Part shown: positions 20,897 to 30,561 of the stretch, piece by piece
How positions within the stretch are numbered: position 1 is the first letter of the stretch
Layout of the letters: each line of letters starts with the position of its first letter
Assembly (NCBI GenBank): GCA_030704615.1
Contig: CM060732.1
Location: 34,451,053-34,515,052, forward strand
Direction: 5' to 3'
Length of the DNA stretch: 64,000 bases
Origin: Takakia lepidozioides
Taxonomy: Eukaryota; Streptophyta; Takakiopsida; Takakiales; Takakiaceae
Position numbers and translations under genes: made by a program
The notes under the pieces: model-generated
The model's input: the letters and a program-made list of their open reading frames with translations, nothing else
The model's database searches: none
Told to the model about the DNA's origin: nothing

Positions 20897-21886
20897 TCAA
20901 TTGGCCCGCCTGGGCTTCCACGTCATGTCGTCCTCATCGTCACTCTCCTCCTCATCTATTTCCTGCTCCGATGTAGACCTCGGCTCCCAAATATCGTCTT
21001 CATTGTCAGTTGCATTTTCTTTCGTATCATCATCATCATCCCCTGACCCAGTCTCCCCAACAATGACGACCTGTCCATTGACAAAGTTTCCATTTTGACT
21101 GCCAATCTTTGCCATCTCACTTCTTCTACGATTCCTGGTTGAGGGTGCCTCAGGGGTGGCCTTCCTGGATGTGTCCTCACTTGCAGACTCTGATTCATCA
21201 GCATCTCGAGATTCTGGCTTTGATGCCCTTACAATGTGAACCTTCAATCTATCCTTAGAAAGAAGCTCAAACACGCAGACATCACCGTCCTCCAATTCGT
21301 GGTCCTGCACGAAGCCTTTCCAACCCCGACTTAGCACTGGCTGATGTCCCAGAAACGCCGTCTCCCATTCTTTCTCTGCTGCATCCTCCAGCACGATCCT
21401 GCCGTCTTCATCCGGCAGATGGTCCTTGCAAAATCTGTTTGGCATTCTTAGACTGCAACTCCACATATCTGACTGACGCATTGCCTTCACAAACGAGGGC
21501 TTTTCTAAGTTTTCGTTGATCAGATCTGCAGCTTCCGTGGCGTCCCTACGTGCCCTGCCAGATACCTCCCTGCGCTCTCTATTGCCCCTTACGTTGTATT
21601 TACGCCTAACACCCGGGCTGGACTCCAACTGCTCGTTATATTCTACCGCTTGATTAGCAGCCACTCGAGACGAGCGCCTGCGCTCTTCAGGATATGGCCG
21701 ATGTTTCCACGGCCTTACCACTCTTGACGCACCAGACGAGTTCTTCAAGCTCTTGGCGAGGCTTACTAAGCCAAGTTCCTCCATACGCCGCTTGTTTTCC
21801 TCAAGCCGCTGGGCACGGACAGCCTCATAAGATGTCGCGCTTCCATTTGTTCCCATATTGACAGAAATGGGCCTGAGAATCCTCAA
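20897..21886 (-). CDS. B3-domain DNA-binding protein (REM/At5g42700-like type)
   Basis: Single exon, 329 residues. The N-terminal SYEAVRAQRLEENKRRMEEL motif, the middle RRSSRVA motif and a B3 domain at about residues 135-230 (SFVKAMRQSDMWSCSLRMPN, then FCKDHLP, RGWKGFVQDHELEDGDVCVF and KVHIVRA) are in the order seen in small plant B3 proteins of the REM group. These proteins bind DNA in the nucleus. The C-terminal 90 residues are acidic and Ser-rich, ending in an Asp/Glu-rich tail (EEESDDEDDMTWKPRR) that could act in activation or chromatin contact. A second ATG ten codons in (MGTNGSATSYEAV) fits the family N-terminus better and may be the true start. No break is visible. Confidence 0.85.
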   Translation of the reverse strand: MRILRPISVNMGTNGSATSYEAVRAQRLEENKRRMEELGLVSLAKSLKNSSGASRVVRPWKHRPYPEERRRSSRVAANQAVEYNEQLESSPGVRRKYNVRGNRERREVSGRARRDATEAADLINENLEKPSFVKAMRQSDMWSCSLRMPNRFCKDHLPDEDGRIVLEDAAEKEWETAFLGHQPVLSRGWKGFVQDHELEDGDVCVFELLSKDRLKVHIVRASKPESRDADESESASEDTSRKATPEAPSTRNRRRSEMAKIGSQNGNFVNGQVVIVGETGSGDDDDDTKENATDNEDDIWEPRSTSEQEIDEEESDDEDDMTWKPRRAN

Positions 21887-22009
21887 TAAGATTGTGGTGG
21901 TCTCCCCCTAAAGCAGCATTTCCTTCTGCCCTTCAATTCTTCTGCACACGAATATGTTCCTCCTTAGATGAAACGGTCAGAATGGCAATCTTTCCAGGTG
22001 CCGATGATC

Positions 22010-22325
22010 TTGAAATGCAAACACTGTATAACGTCCGCAGAAAGGTCAAAGAGCTTCTGGGACAAAAGGACAGCAAGAAACAAGAAAGAACAAAAGACAG
22101 AGCGAAGCCAAAAGCAGCCCAAAAGCAACTACTGCTCAAGGGATTGTCTAAGGGTCAAAGCTTCGTGCAGAAAAGCTGCCAAGCATGTCTGATCCTCATA
22201 ATGGAAGACGTCAGTGAGAGATTGGGTGTCACAAAACAGACAGAGAGTGGAATCTCCCACGGATCTCATAGTAAAGAGGGCAGCAAAAGAAGAAGTGCTC
22301 TTCAGTTTCGATGCAACGGTTAAGC
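22010..22325 (-). mobile_element. LINE-like 3' end, copy 3
   Basis: Minus-strand sense: EEHFFFCCPLYYEIRGRFHS, a frame break, then SLTDVFHYEDQTCLAAFLHE and ALTLRQSLEQ before a stop, matching copy 1 almost residue for residue. The shared 3' end (GCGGACGTTATA) is at about 22,028-22,040, but the ATTTC tail is reduced. A further GAAACTTTACAACGCCCGC at 22,385-22,403 may be the 3' end of a related element. Confidence 0.6.
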
Positions 22326-22399
22326 CCAGTGAGAAAGAAAGACAGAATATGTAATGCGAGGAGGCGGAAATGAAGACAGAAGACAGAAACTTTACAACG

Positions 22400-22900
22400 C
22401 CCGCAAGGGCGTCAGAGGGATTGAAGGGAAACAGGTGAAGGCTGCTTCTACATCAGAAAACCGAAGCGGTTTCAAACCTCCATACCGGCAGATGACGAAC
22501 ACCCATCACAAAGAACCAATGTAACCCTCAACAACACCAGCATTGATATCCATAAACCACATTGCCCATCTCTTACCACTCTGACACTGCGAAAGACCAT
22601 CAAACCCACAAACAGTTGAAAACAGCCGATTCAAGCTGAGTAGAAGTATCCAAACAAGCCGACAACCTGTCATCTTATCAGATCAGCCCAGGCACGTATC
22701 ATTGGAGGGTCTCACCACTCTAACTGCAGAAGAGGTAGTTTTAGTTAGAACAAACAGCTCTGAGCAACTGCTCAGCTCAAAAATCACTTCGCGCCCACAC
22801 GATCAAAACAGAAACTTTCCTTGAAGACAAAAGCTCAACCTCGAACAGATCCCGCCAAGCGTAAGTTTGCATGGCATGCATCTTTCCTCATCCTTACCCT
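22400..22900. other. Spacer without recognised gene
   Basis: No supported feature. The right part may hold the 3' exon or 3' untranslated region of the minus-strand coiled-coil gene. Confidence 0.3.
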
Positions 22901-24101
22901 ACATTTATCGTCGGGTTGTGCATTCATTCTCCCTCCTCCTCCCTTGGTGGGCAAAAAGAGAAACGATCGTCGAGTCTTCCCGCAAGCTATCATGGGTGTG
23001 TGCATCCGCAGAGGGAAGTTGGAAGCTTGCTGTGGAAGCCAGTTGCATGGAGGGTTGCTCGATGTGTGAACAACAAGGAAAGAATGGAAGCCTACGGCAG
23101 TTTATCATTCTTGTTCGTCTGAACGTCTGAACGTCACTTCAGAGTTCATATTACCTGTCGGCTTGCGAGGATGTGGATTCTGGCTTTCCGCTGGATTGTT
23201 CATATCGTCCACGCCGCAAGACCGCAGCCATAAAATTGACACGGGTGTTCAAAGAGGAGATTTCTGTCTTTAGGCTCCGCCTCTCTGATTTGAACTCCTC
23301 AAGTTGTCTCTGCGAAGCAGTTGCGAAGTCTTTCTTCTCCTTTTCAAGCATTGCATTCCTGCAGCCAGAACAGAGAGAGAAGTGATGTCATTGACACTCA
23401 GAAAAGATATGTACCAGCATCCACCGTAACCATCTGCATTGAAAATATTGTTAGCAGTGGGTGCACGTACTTGTTCTTACTCTATTGATGAGCCTCTAGG
23501 AGTAAAAGGGTCCTCATTCACAAATTATAAAGCTGGTTCGCCACATTCTGCAGATACTTAAAAGTCCGTCATGCCAATATTGCTAAGCTGATTCTCCCCT
23601 GAGCATGTCACTGTGGGTTCCCTTTAGCTTTCGGACGCTCTTCTCCGACTCCACACTCTTCCCTGTTCCCATAAAACCAAAATTGTTGGTAGCTCGTTCT
23701 CTGAAGACTCTGGAAGCATGTTGGTTTAGGAAGTTCACAAGCACGAGATTAGTTTGGCTTACTCCGCACGAACTCTACCACGCTACTTGAGGCTTTTGCT
23801 TTTTTGGATTCATTCCCTCTGTCAAGTGGTTTGGATTAAGCCCGAAGTCTTTCATGGGAGCCCTATCATTTTGGGAAGATTGATGGATTTGGACGAGTCC
23901 GTCAGAAGAATGATGTCGTCCTCATTGAGGAGACTTTCAATTTTTTAGTTGGTATTACCTCTCAGCTAGCTGATGTAGCAGCTGAAGGGCCTGCTCCATC
24001 TCATCATGAAGAATGCCAAGCTGGTGCTCAATCTTGTCGGCGTTAAGTTCTTGACAACACAGCTCCAACCTGCTTTCACCAGGCTTGTCAAGAGTGAACA
24101 T
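22900..24101 (-). CDS. Small coiled-coil protein gene, family not recognised
   Basis: Exon 1 is 24101-23959: ATG, then MFTLDKPGESRLELCCQELN and heptad-like HQLGILHDEMEQALQLLHQL, with donor GAGAG|GTAATA in phase 2. Exon 2 is 23358-23155, with acceptor TTCTGGCTGCAG and donor GACAG|GTAATA, again phase 2. It continues the helix with MLEKEKKDFATASQRQLEEF, then SLKTEISSLNTRV. The AG+G codon at the junction restores Arg, so the join is well supported. One or more 3' exons lie below 23,155. One candidate, opening after ATCGAG near 23,063 and open for about 60 codons, is uncertain, so the left end given is approximate. The coiled coil suggests an oligomerising or structural role; nothing more specific can be said. 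Confidence 0.55.
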
Positions 24102-24104
24102 AGT

Positions 24105-25500
24105 CAAATTCTAACATATGCTCTCTCTTAATTGGAAGGTATGAAGGTGCCACAATCTCAGTTCTGAACTTTCGAAAGAGAAAGTAGGCCTGCACGAGAA
24201 AAGAGAAAGGCATGCTCGGATCTTGAATTTAAGTGGCAAAAGAATCCGATTTCTCCCATTCCATGTAGCCTACATCAGAAGGGGATGTAGCGAAAACGCA
24301 AGATGGGTGAAGGTGCACACGTATCACGTAGCCTCCGGTTGATACTTATTAGGCGCTGCTCATTATGAGCATGGGTTTCTAGGGCATTTGTAGTGTAGAC
24401 ACTTGGTGATGCAATGGGCCTGCCCCTAACGCTGGAGAGGGTATGACACCTTCATCCCTCAAGGGGGAGTCAACAAATGTGACAGTGGGTGACAGTTGTG
24501 TGCTTTGAGCAGCATTTCTGCGGGGACTCCCTCTACAGTGTGGGATCTGCGGAGTTCCTGGGCCATCCTGAGGGAATCTACAAGGCCGCCTAGCAGTGCA
24601 CAAATACTCTTACTACTACTCATGACTCTTGAGAAGGCCTAAACATGATATCACCTTTACAAGTAGATCCGCCCGGCCAAAGAGCGAGATCATACTTGAA
24701 TGGGGGTAGAGCTCTCCTGCGGTTCGCAGGATAGTAGAGATAGAGTGTCCTGCTTCGCTGTTACAGCGAATTTTCTAGACTTTCGACTGTAAACAGCCCA
24801 CAGCTTTTTGTTCCTTGTGATCTGGTTTTCCTCTAACTTTCTAACATAATCTGCACTTCAGTATGATCAGACCCTCAAACATTATATGATGGAAAGCAGA
24901 ACCATAAAGCGAGCATAACAACTAAATCAGACTATTTCTTCAGCCATGTATGCGGCTTGTTGAACCATGCACAAGATCATGTCTTGCAGTTATACTATAA
25001 AGCTGGAATGCTTAGCGGAGAGATACCGACTGGCTGTCTCAAATCCATCGATCCTTATTGCCAGAGGTGCAGGTCCTGAGAGCAAGCAGATGAAGAATGC
25101 AATAATCCGACCAACAAGGGGTGCGCCCCTCTCTGAAGTCTCTTCATAGAAGTAAGCATTTCACATGATACGACACATGAAAGCAATTTAGGCAGAAGCG
25201 TGCAAACATCATCTAGTCAGTTCCGCTCTGCTTGATGTGCCAAAGATTTCAGTGCAAAAGAAGAATATGGATGCAAGCACGGTTCTACATCATAGCTGCA
25301 GCTTGGATTACGATGATCTCCGGCAGATCTCTGCTTGACCTCTTGAAGCATTTCTAACTCCATTTTGTTTGAAGCGCTTCAGGCTAGACGACGTGACGCT
25401 ACCAAGAGAGACTCCACAAAACAAGGATGGTCAGAGGAGGCGGTGATGGAGCCTCCGGAAAGCGCTTACCCCATATAAACCTATAACTCTATTCGACACG
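24105..25500. other. Spacer without recognised gene
   Basis: Upstream region of the coiled-coil gene and unassigned DNA. The 74-codon frame at 24,379-24,603 (-) is Pro/Arg-rich and unlike any family I know. Confidence 0.35.
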
Positions 25501-25504
25501 TGTA

Positions 25505-25931
25505 TGTTAGGGCCAGTTCACACAAGGACCCAGCCCAAGACCAAGCTAGAAACAAGAAATCCTATTGGTCAAGAGCCTCAAATCGGGCCTAAGCGGCTTA
25601 CACGAGGGTCCGGGCCCAAGACCAAGGAAATGACATGGCTGCCTACATGGCATGATTTATGGCGCCAAACCCTTGGGCCCAGCGGGCCCAAGAAACTTAC
25701 CACTAAGATATATATTCTTAAGCCTATCACAACCATAGGATTTCATAGATGGGATTGTACGCAGGTAGAGACTAGAATACTAATAATAATATTTGACGCC
25801 TCCCCAAAGAGACTAGAGACTCTCATCAGCCACCTCGTGGCAGCACTCACCCAGGTTCTGCATGTACAATCATCAGCCCTCTCTATCTCTCATCTTTCCA
25901 CGAAGAACACAAACATATCAACAATCTAACA
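25505..25931. mobile_element. Candidate solo LTR
   Basis: The segment opens with TGTTAGGGCC and ends with CAATCTAACA, giving inverted ends TGTTAG/CTAACA and the TG...CA boundary usual for plant LTRs. A TATA-like AGATATATATTC lies at about 25,707, followed by pyrimidine-rich DNA with CTCTCTATCTCTCATC before the end. No matching 5-bp target duplication is visible (GTGTA left, AATTC right), and no internal retroelement region adjoins it, so the call is tentative. Confidence 0.3.
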
Positions 25932-25949
25932 AATTCAATCGGCAATCTA

Positions 25950-26690
25950 ACAAATTGCTCGTTTGTAAGTTGTTGCAATGCCAAAATGGTTGTAATCACG
26001 CGCTTGAAAGCCAGTGAAGAGGACCAAGGCCACAGAATATTATGCCTTCCTGCTTCCATAGTTTAGGGATACACGATTTGATGGGAGACAACGTGAAGCG
26101 AAGACAGAGAATGGAAAAAGGGGAGCGTGGCTGATATTGGTGTAGGTTGGGCCTTAGGCTTGGGCCCAATAGGTTTATACAAAGAGGGCCCAATTCCTTG
26201 AACATTATATTTTAGTCAGTTCATTCAGCCCAATTGTGGGCCCAAAAGCTCTAGTTTTGAGCCCGGGGCCTCCGCCTCCCCCCCAGACAACTCTAATGCA
26301 ATTCCGTTGGTAGCGCACGGGCCACGCAATGTTTGTGTTCATAGAATCTTCTTACTATTCTGCCCTCCTACGATTTGTTAAGCTCGACAGTCGGCGACTA
26401 GAAACTGCTGCGGAAAGTGCACAGCACTGAGGCTCTATAAACGTGAGATTGAAGCAAACTTGGTCGATGTTATAAAAAAGGACTAGAAAGACCTCCTCCA
26501 TCACGACAGCACAGAGCAGCTGATCACATCTGATCATCCGCAGTGTAAGCTCAGAAGAGGACTCTGGATGCGAATCCCGGACCTTGATCTCTACAGATTT
26601 GCGAATTCTTGTCCACACTGCCTCAGGCATCTGACAGAAGGCGGTGATTTTGAAGCGATCAGTTAATTCGTCACGATTTGGAGCTGGTAG
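25950..26690. other. Upstream region of the aldo-keto reductase gene
   Basis: GGGCCCA words recur at about 26,160-26,245. Such GGCCCA elements are common in plant promoters, but here they could equally belong to repeat DNA. The last 200 bases before 26,692 are presumably promoter and leader. Confidence 0.3.
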
Positions 26691-26691
26691 A

Positions 26692-28902
26692 ATGGCCTCT
26701 GATCTCCCAGATGTCCCCCGTGTGAAGCTGGGTTCTCAAGGACTGGAAGTCTCTGCCTTGGGCTTGGGCTGCATGGGCATGTCCATAGCGTATGGGCCTC
26801 CTCGTCCTGTCCAAGAGATGGTTGAGCTCATCAGGCATGCTGTGGAGTGTGGGGTCACATTTTTTGACTCTGCAGATATATATGGGCCTTTCACGAATGA
26901 AATTCTACTTGGAAAGGTGATCAATGCTTCCTTGGGTTGTTGTCTGATCTTCTCTGTGACTGTATGTATTTAACCTTTCTCTTTGGAGTTCTGAATCAAA
27001 CTTCCCTTGTCTTTCCCTTTTTGTATGATCTTCGCGCACATATGGTGTAGTTCATTATGTGGGGATTCATGAACAGTGTCAAACTTCGTCAAATCATATG
27101 ACGAATTCAGCTTGACAAATTACTAGGGTGTTGCGGAAGGGGGATGAGGTTGTGTTAAAGAGCCTGCGACTGATGTCTAAGCACAGAGGACACTGTTTGA
27201 TTAATGCAGGCAATCGAAGGCATTCGGGACAAAGTGCAACTAGCCACCAAATTTGGAAACACTCCCAGAATGGAATCTGGGATGTTAAAGGGGATTGACA
27301 TTAGAGGGGACCCAAACTATGTGCGTCAAGCTTGCGAGGCCAGTTTGCAGAGGTTGAATGTGGATTGCATTGATCTCTATTACCAGCATCGAGTGGATAC
27401 CAAGGTTCCTATTGAAATAACAGTACGCATTTACCCCCTTTTTCCACTCACAGCTCTTATAGGTCTGAGCCTGATATCTGAGACAAAGTAGGATGATTTG
27501 TAAGCTCCCACCTTGGGGGTCAATGTGCAAAATTTGAGAAGATTTTGCATCCAGAGGCACACTTGCCCTTTTGAACACAAGCGAGCGATATCGTGGAGCT
27601 CCCACAAGAACAATAAAAAGGATATGTGAAATTACTTCTCACAACTGCTAGAGGGTTGATGCGTTCTTGTGACATGTGCCTGACATTCTCCGTGTACAGG
27701 TAGGGGCCATGAAGGAGCTAGTGCAGGAGGGCAAGGTAAAGTACCTGGGCTTGTCCGAGGCATCGGCCTCCGAAATTCGGCGTGCTCATGCTGTGCATCC
27801 CATCACTGCCGTTCAGATGGAGTATTCTCTATGGGTTCGAGATGTGGAAGACGATATCATCCCAACTTGCAGGTACGATTTCCCAATAGCTTGAAGTCCC
27901 TTTGAAGTACGTGTGAATGTGCAGTAAGTATGCGACTTGACTGTGAAACAAGACTAGACTGTGAGCATGTACTCTGGCCGTCTAGCATGCTATCCAGATG
28001 ACGCAAATATGTCCTTCACCGAACTCGTCTAGATTTTCCTCAAGTATAGAAGCTGTTTTCCTGAATGGTATGATGATGGACAGAGAGTTAGGGATTGGGA
28101 TCGTCCCGTACAGCCCCCTCGGTCGAGGCTTCTTTGCTGGTCATACTCCTGAGGGGACAACCGAGGGCGACTTCCGGCAGGTGATTCTCTCTCTCTCTCC
28201 CTCCAGCCTTCGTGCAGGCGGTGTTTGTTTCTTTAACGTGTTTGCTTCTTTGTCGTTCTACAAGTGGTTGGATTCTGCTCTAGTGTTCCTTTCTCTCTTT
28301 CTCTATTCTTCGGAACTTTTTGCCTGATTAGTTCACGATGAGTAGAATCCAAGCAGGCCTGAGAATTTCTCATAAGTGTCTGTGGTTCGAAGTGCATTAA
28401 TTGATTCCTGCGATACATTCTACCATTTGATGAAGCAAAGCACAATTCAGTGTGTAATGTTGATTATCATGTCCAACTCTCGGTGCAGCTCTATCCGATG
28501 GTGTCGGGAGAAAACTTGAACAAAAACAATGAGTTGCGGGAGCGAGTGGTGAAAATTGCGAAGAAGAAAAATTGTAGCCTGAATCAGCTGGCGCTGGCAT
28601 GGGTTCATCACAAGGGCGCCGATGTGGTGTCCATCCCAGGAACAACCAAGACGGCTAATCTGGAGTCAAATATCGGATCTTTGCAAGTTCATCTAACAGA
28701 GGAGGAGATAAAAGAGATCGAGGCAGCCGTTCCCGTTGATGAATTTGCAGGCGAGAAGTCCCCTGCTACGATTCTGAAAAGAACCTGGCGCTTTGCATCC
28801 ACTCCGCCTCTCGCCTCTTGGACGGGTGTTCCTGCCCCCGCGAAGGCAGAGGAACAAGATGACGATTTTTTCGCGCGGGTCTTTGAGCCTGCTGCCAAGT
28901 AA
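26692..28902 (+). CDS. NADPH-dependent aldo-keto reductase (auxin-induced PCNT115/perakine reductase-like)
   Basis: Exons 26692-26916, 27210-27422, 27700-27872, 28084-28180 and 28489-28902 join in phases 0, 0, 2 and 0 with GT-AG borders, giving 373 residues. The protein is a soluble TIM-barrel oxidoreductase reducing carbonyl substrates with NADPH. The catalytic tetrad is present: Asp59 and Tyr64 (FFDSADIYG), Lys89 (LATKFG) and His135 (YYQHRVD). Other family marks are [20 protein letters not shown] at the start, [32 protein letters not shown] and VVSIPGTTK. The C-terminus ([16 protein letters not shown]... FEPAAK) is about 25 residues longer than usual. Substrate cannot be told from the sequence. 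The gene appears intact, with a hAT-type element lying 17 bp beyond the stop. Confidence 0.93.
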
Positions 28903-28911
28903 GATGCCAAC

Positions 28912-28919
28912 GTGCGTAC
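28912..28919. other. Target site duplication (left) of the hAT-type element
   Basis: GTGCGTAC directly precedes the element and is repeated exactly at 29,776-29,783 directly after it. Eight-base target duplications are the rule for hAT superfamily insertions. Confidence 0.95.
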
Positions 28920-29775
28920 CAGTGTTGGGCGGTTACCCGCCTGGGCCCGGGTAACCGCCGGTTCCGGTTATGTGGAACCGGAACCGGAACCGGAACCGCT
29001 CATTGGGGATTGTGTGGGAACCGGAACCGGCGGTTCCAGCTACGACCACATGTGTGGGAACCGGCGATTCCAGCTCAAAAGCGGTTCCGGTTCCGGTCCA
29101 CCCCTGGGCTGTAGCCCTAAATGTCTCTAGTACCTACCAAAGCGCTTCTACCTCCGGTTCTTGGTTCTTGACCCCTTCGTGGGGCTGGTGGGCCCAGGGA
29201 AAAACTTATTTAATGCTCTTAAGCTCCTGAGATCCTGGGTTCAATGCTTGAAGGCCATGAGATTCTATGTTCAATGCTTCAGCGCCATGAGATCTTGGGT
29301 TCAATCTCCAGCTCCATGATATCCTGGCTAAGTTCATTAATAAAATGTTTGAAGATGCCAATACTTGCCAGGTAGCTGAATAGTACTTTCAACCCATAAA
29401 ATTTTACCCATTTTCTTCTACCAGTTTATTTAGAGTATTTTTGTTTGTTTTTTTGTGTTAGTGAAAACTAACAAAATCGTTGGATTTTAGTTCAAATATG
29501 TGAATACACTGCTATTTAATCTACCGGACTGAAAAAATATTTTAAATCTAATTAAATTAAACAAATATATTTTTAAAATAGAACCAGAACCGATGGTTTT
29601 TATCAGCAACTAACCGGTAACCGGAACCGCCCCCATGTTTAAGAGTTGGATCCGGAACCGGACCGGAACCGGCTCAATAAAAAAGAACCGGAACCGGATC
29701 CGGAACCGTCTCTTGAAATAATTTTGGAACTGGAACTGAAGGTTCCTTCACAAATGCAAGAACCGCCCAACACTG
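28920..29775. mobile_element. Non-autonomous hAT-type DNA transposon (MITE-like), 856 bp
   Basis: Perfect 15-bp terminal inverted repeats, CAGTGTTGGGCGGTT at 28,920-28,934 and its complement at 29,761-29,775, are flanked by a perfect 8-bp duplication GTGCGTAC. The CAGTGTTGGG end is hAT-like. Both subterminal regions carry many copies of GGAACC/GGTTCC (clusters at 28,955-29,095 and 29,580-29,760), as expected for subterminal transposase-binding sites. The centre is AT-rich and has no transposase frame. Insertion into the 3' flank of the aldo-keto reductase gene means the transcript end of that gene may lie within it. Confidence 0.92.
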
Positions 29776-29783
29776 GTGCGTAC

Positions 29784-30561
29784 TTGCTCGGACAACCCGG
29801 TTAGGCACAAGGCTGCCTTACATGTGGTGGTGGTTTCAATTGATGAGTGGGTACCTGAGAATTGATGAGGCCTTAGGGGAGGGTCGGGTTACATCAGTCT
29901 TGAGGCGTTATTGTTGCAGGGTGCTTGAAGGCATGGGACTGGATCCCAATCAAAATCAGGTACTGACAGACTGTGGGTAGATTTTTTTGTCATGTGACCA
30001 ACCATCAGCTCCTCAAATTTTCTGAAATGAACGGCTCATGCCATGCAACATCATTCACCAGCAAGAAGCTCACTCATTCTCTTCTCACAGATCTGTAAAG
30101 CTGTCTCTAGGTGTCCATCTGTGTGTTCCAAGTTTTCTTACTAACTGCACCATGTTATCTTGGCAATTTTCAAACGGATGCATCAGGTCATTTTCTCACA
30201 TCAATGTGGTAGGAGGTTACAATTGCAGTAGTGCTCAACTTGGCAAAGTACTATGGTAAAGGTACTACGATATCAATTGCAGCCCTTCTCGACAGTCAAT
30301 TCAATGTCATCGAATTGCGAGCACTATGGCAGATTCCAGTTGTGGCTCTTACATTCGCCAAGGGAGACACCTATGGACTGTCCCCAGCTCTTACATCACA
30401 GCAAGTGTAAATCATGAACATGATCTAAGGGGTTGTCACAAAGATCAAGAGTTAGGTGGACACATGGCTTCATAACACAATCACAATTTGGTGTCCATCG
30501 TTGTGTTCTTTTCCGATGGTTGCACTTTCTGCCTGTGAGCAATCGCCTCCTCTTCTTTGTT
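29784..30561. other. Spacer between aldo-keto reductase and EXO5 genes
   Basis: Convergent gene ends meet here. The right part is the 3' flank of EXO5 (minus strand). No other gene or RNA signal is seen. Confidence 0.4.

Noticed and set aside
25505-26260. A full LTR retroelement between 25.5 and 26.3 kb
   Set aside because: Only one LTR-like end pair is visible, with no primer-binding site, no pol sequence and no second LTR.
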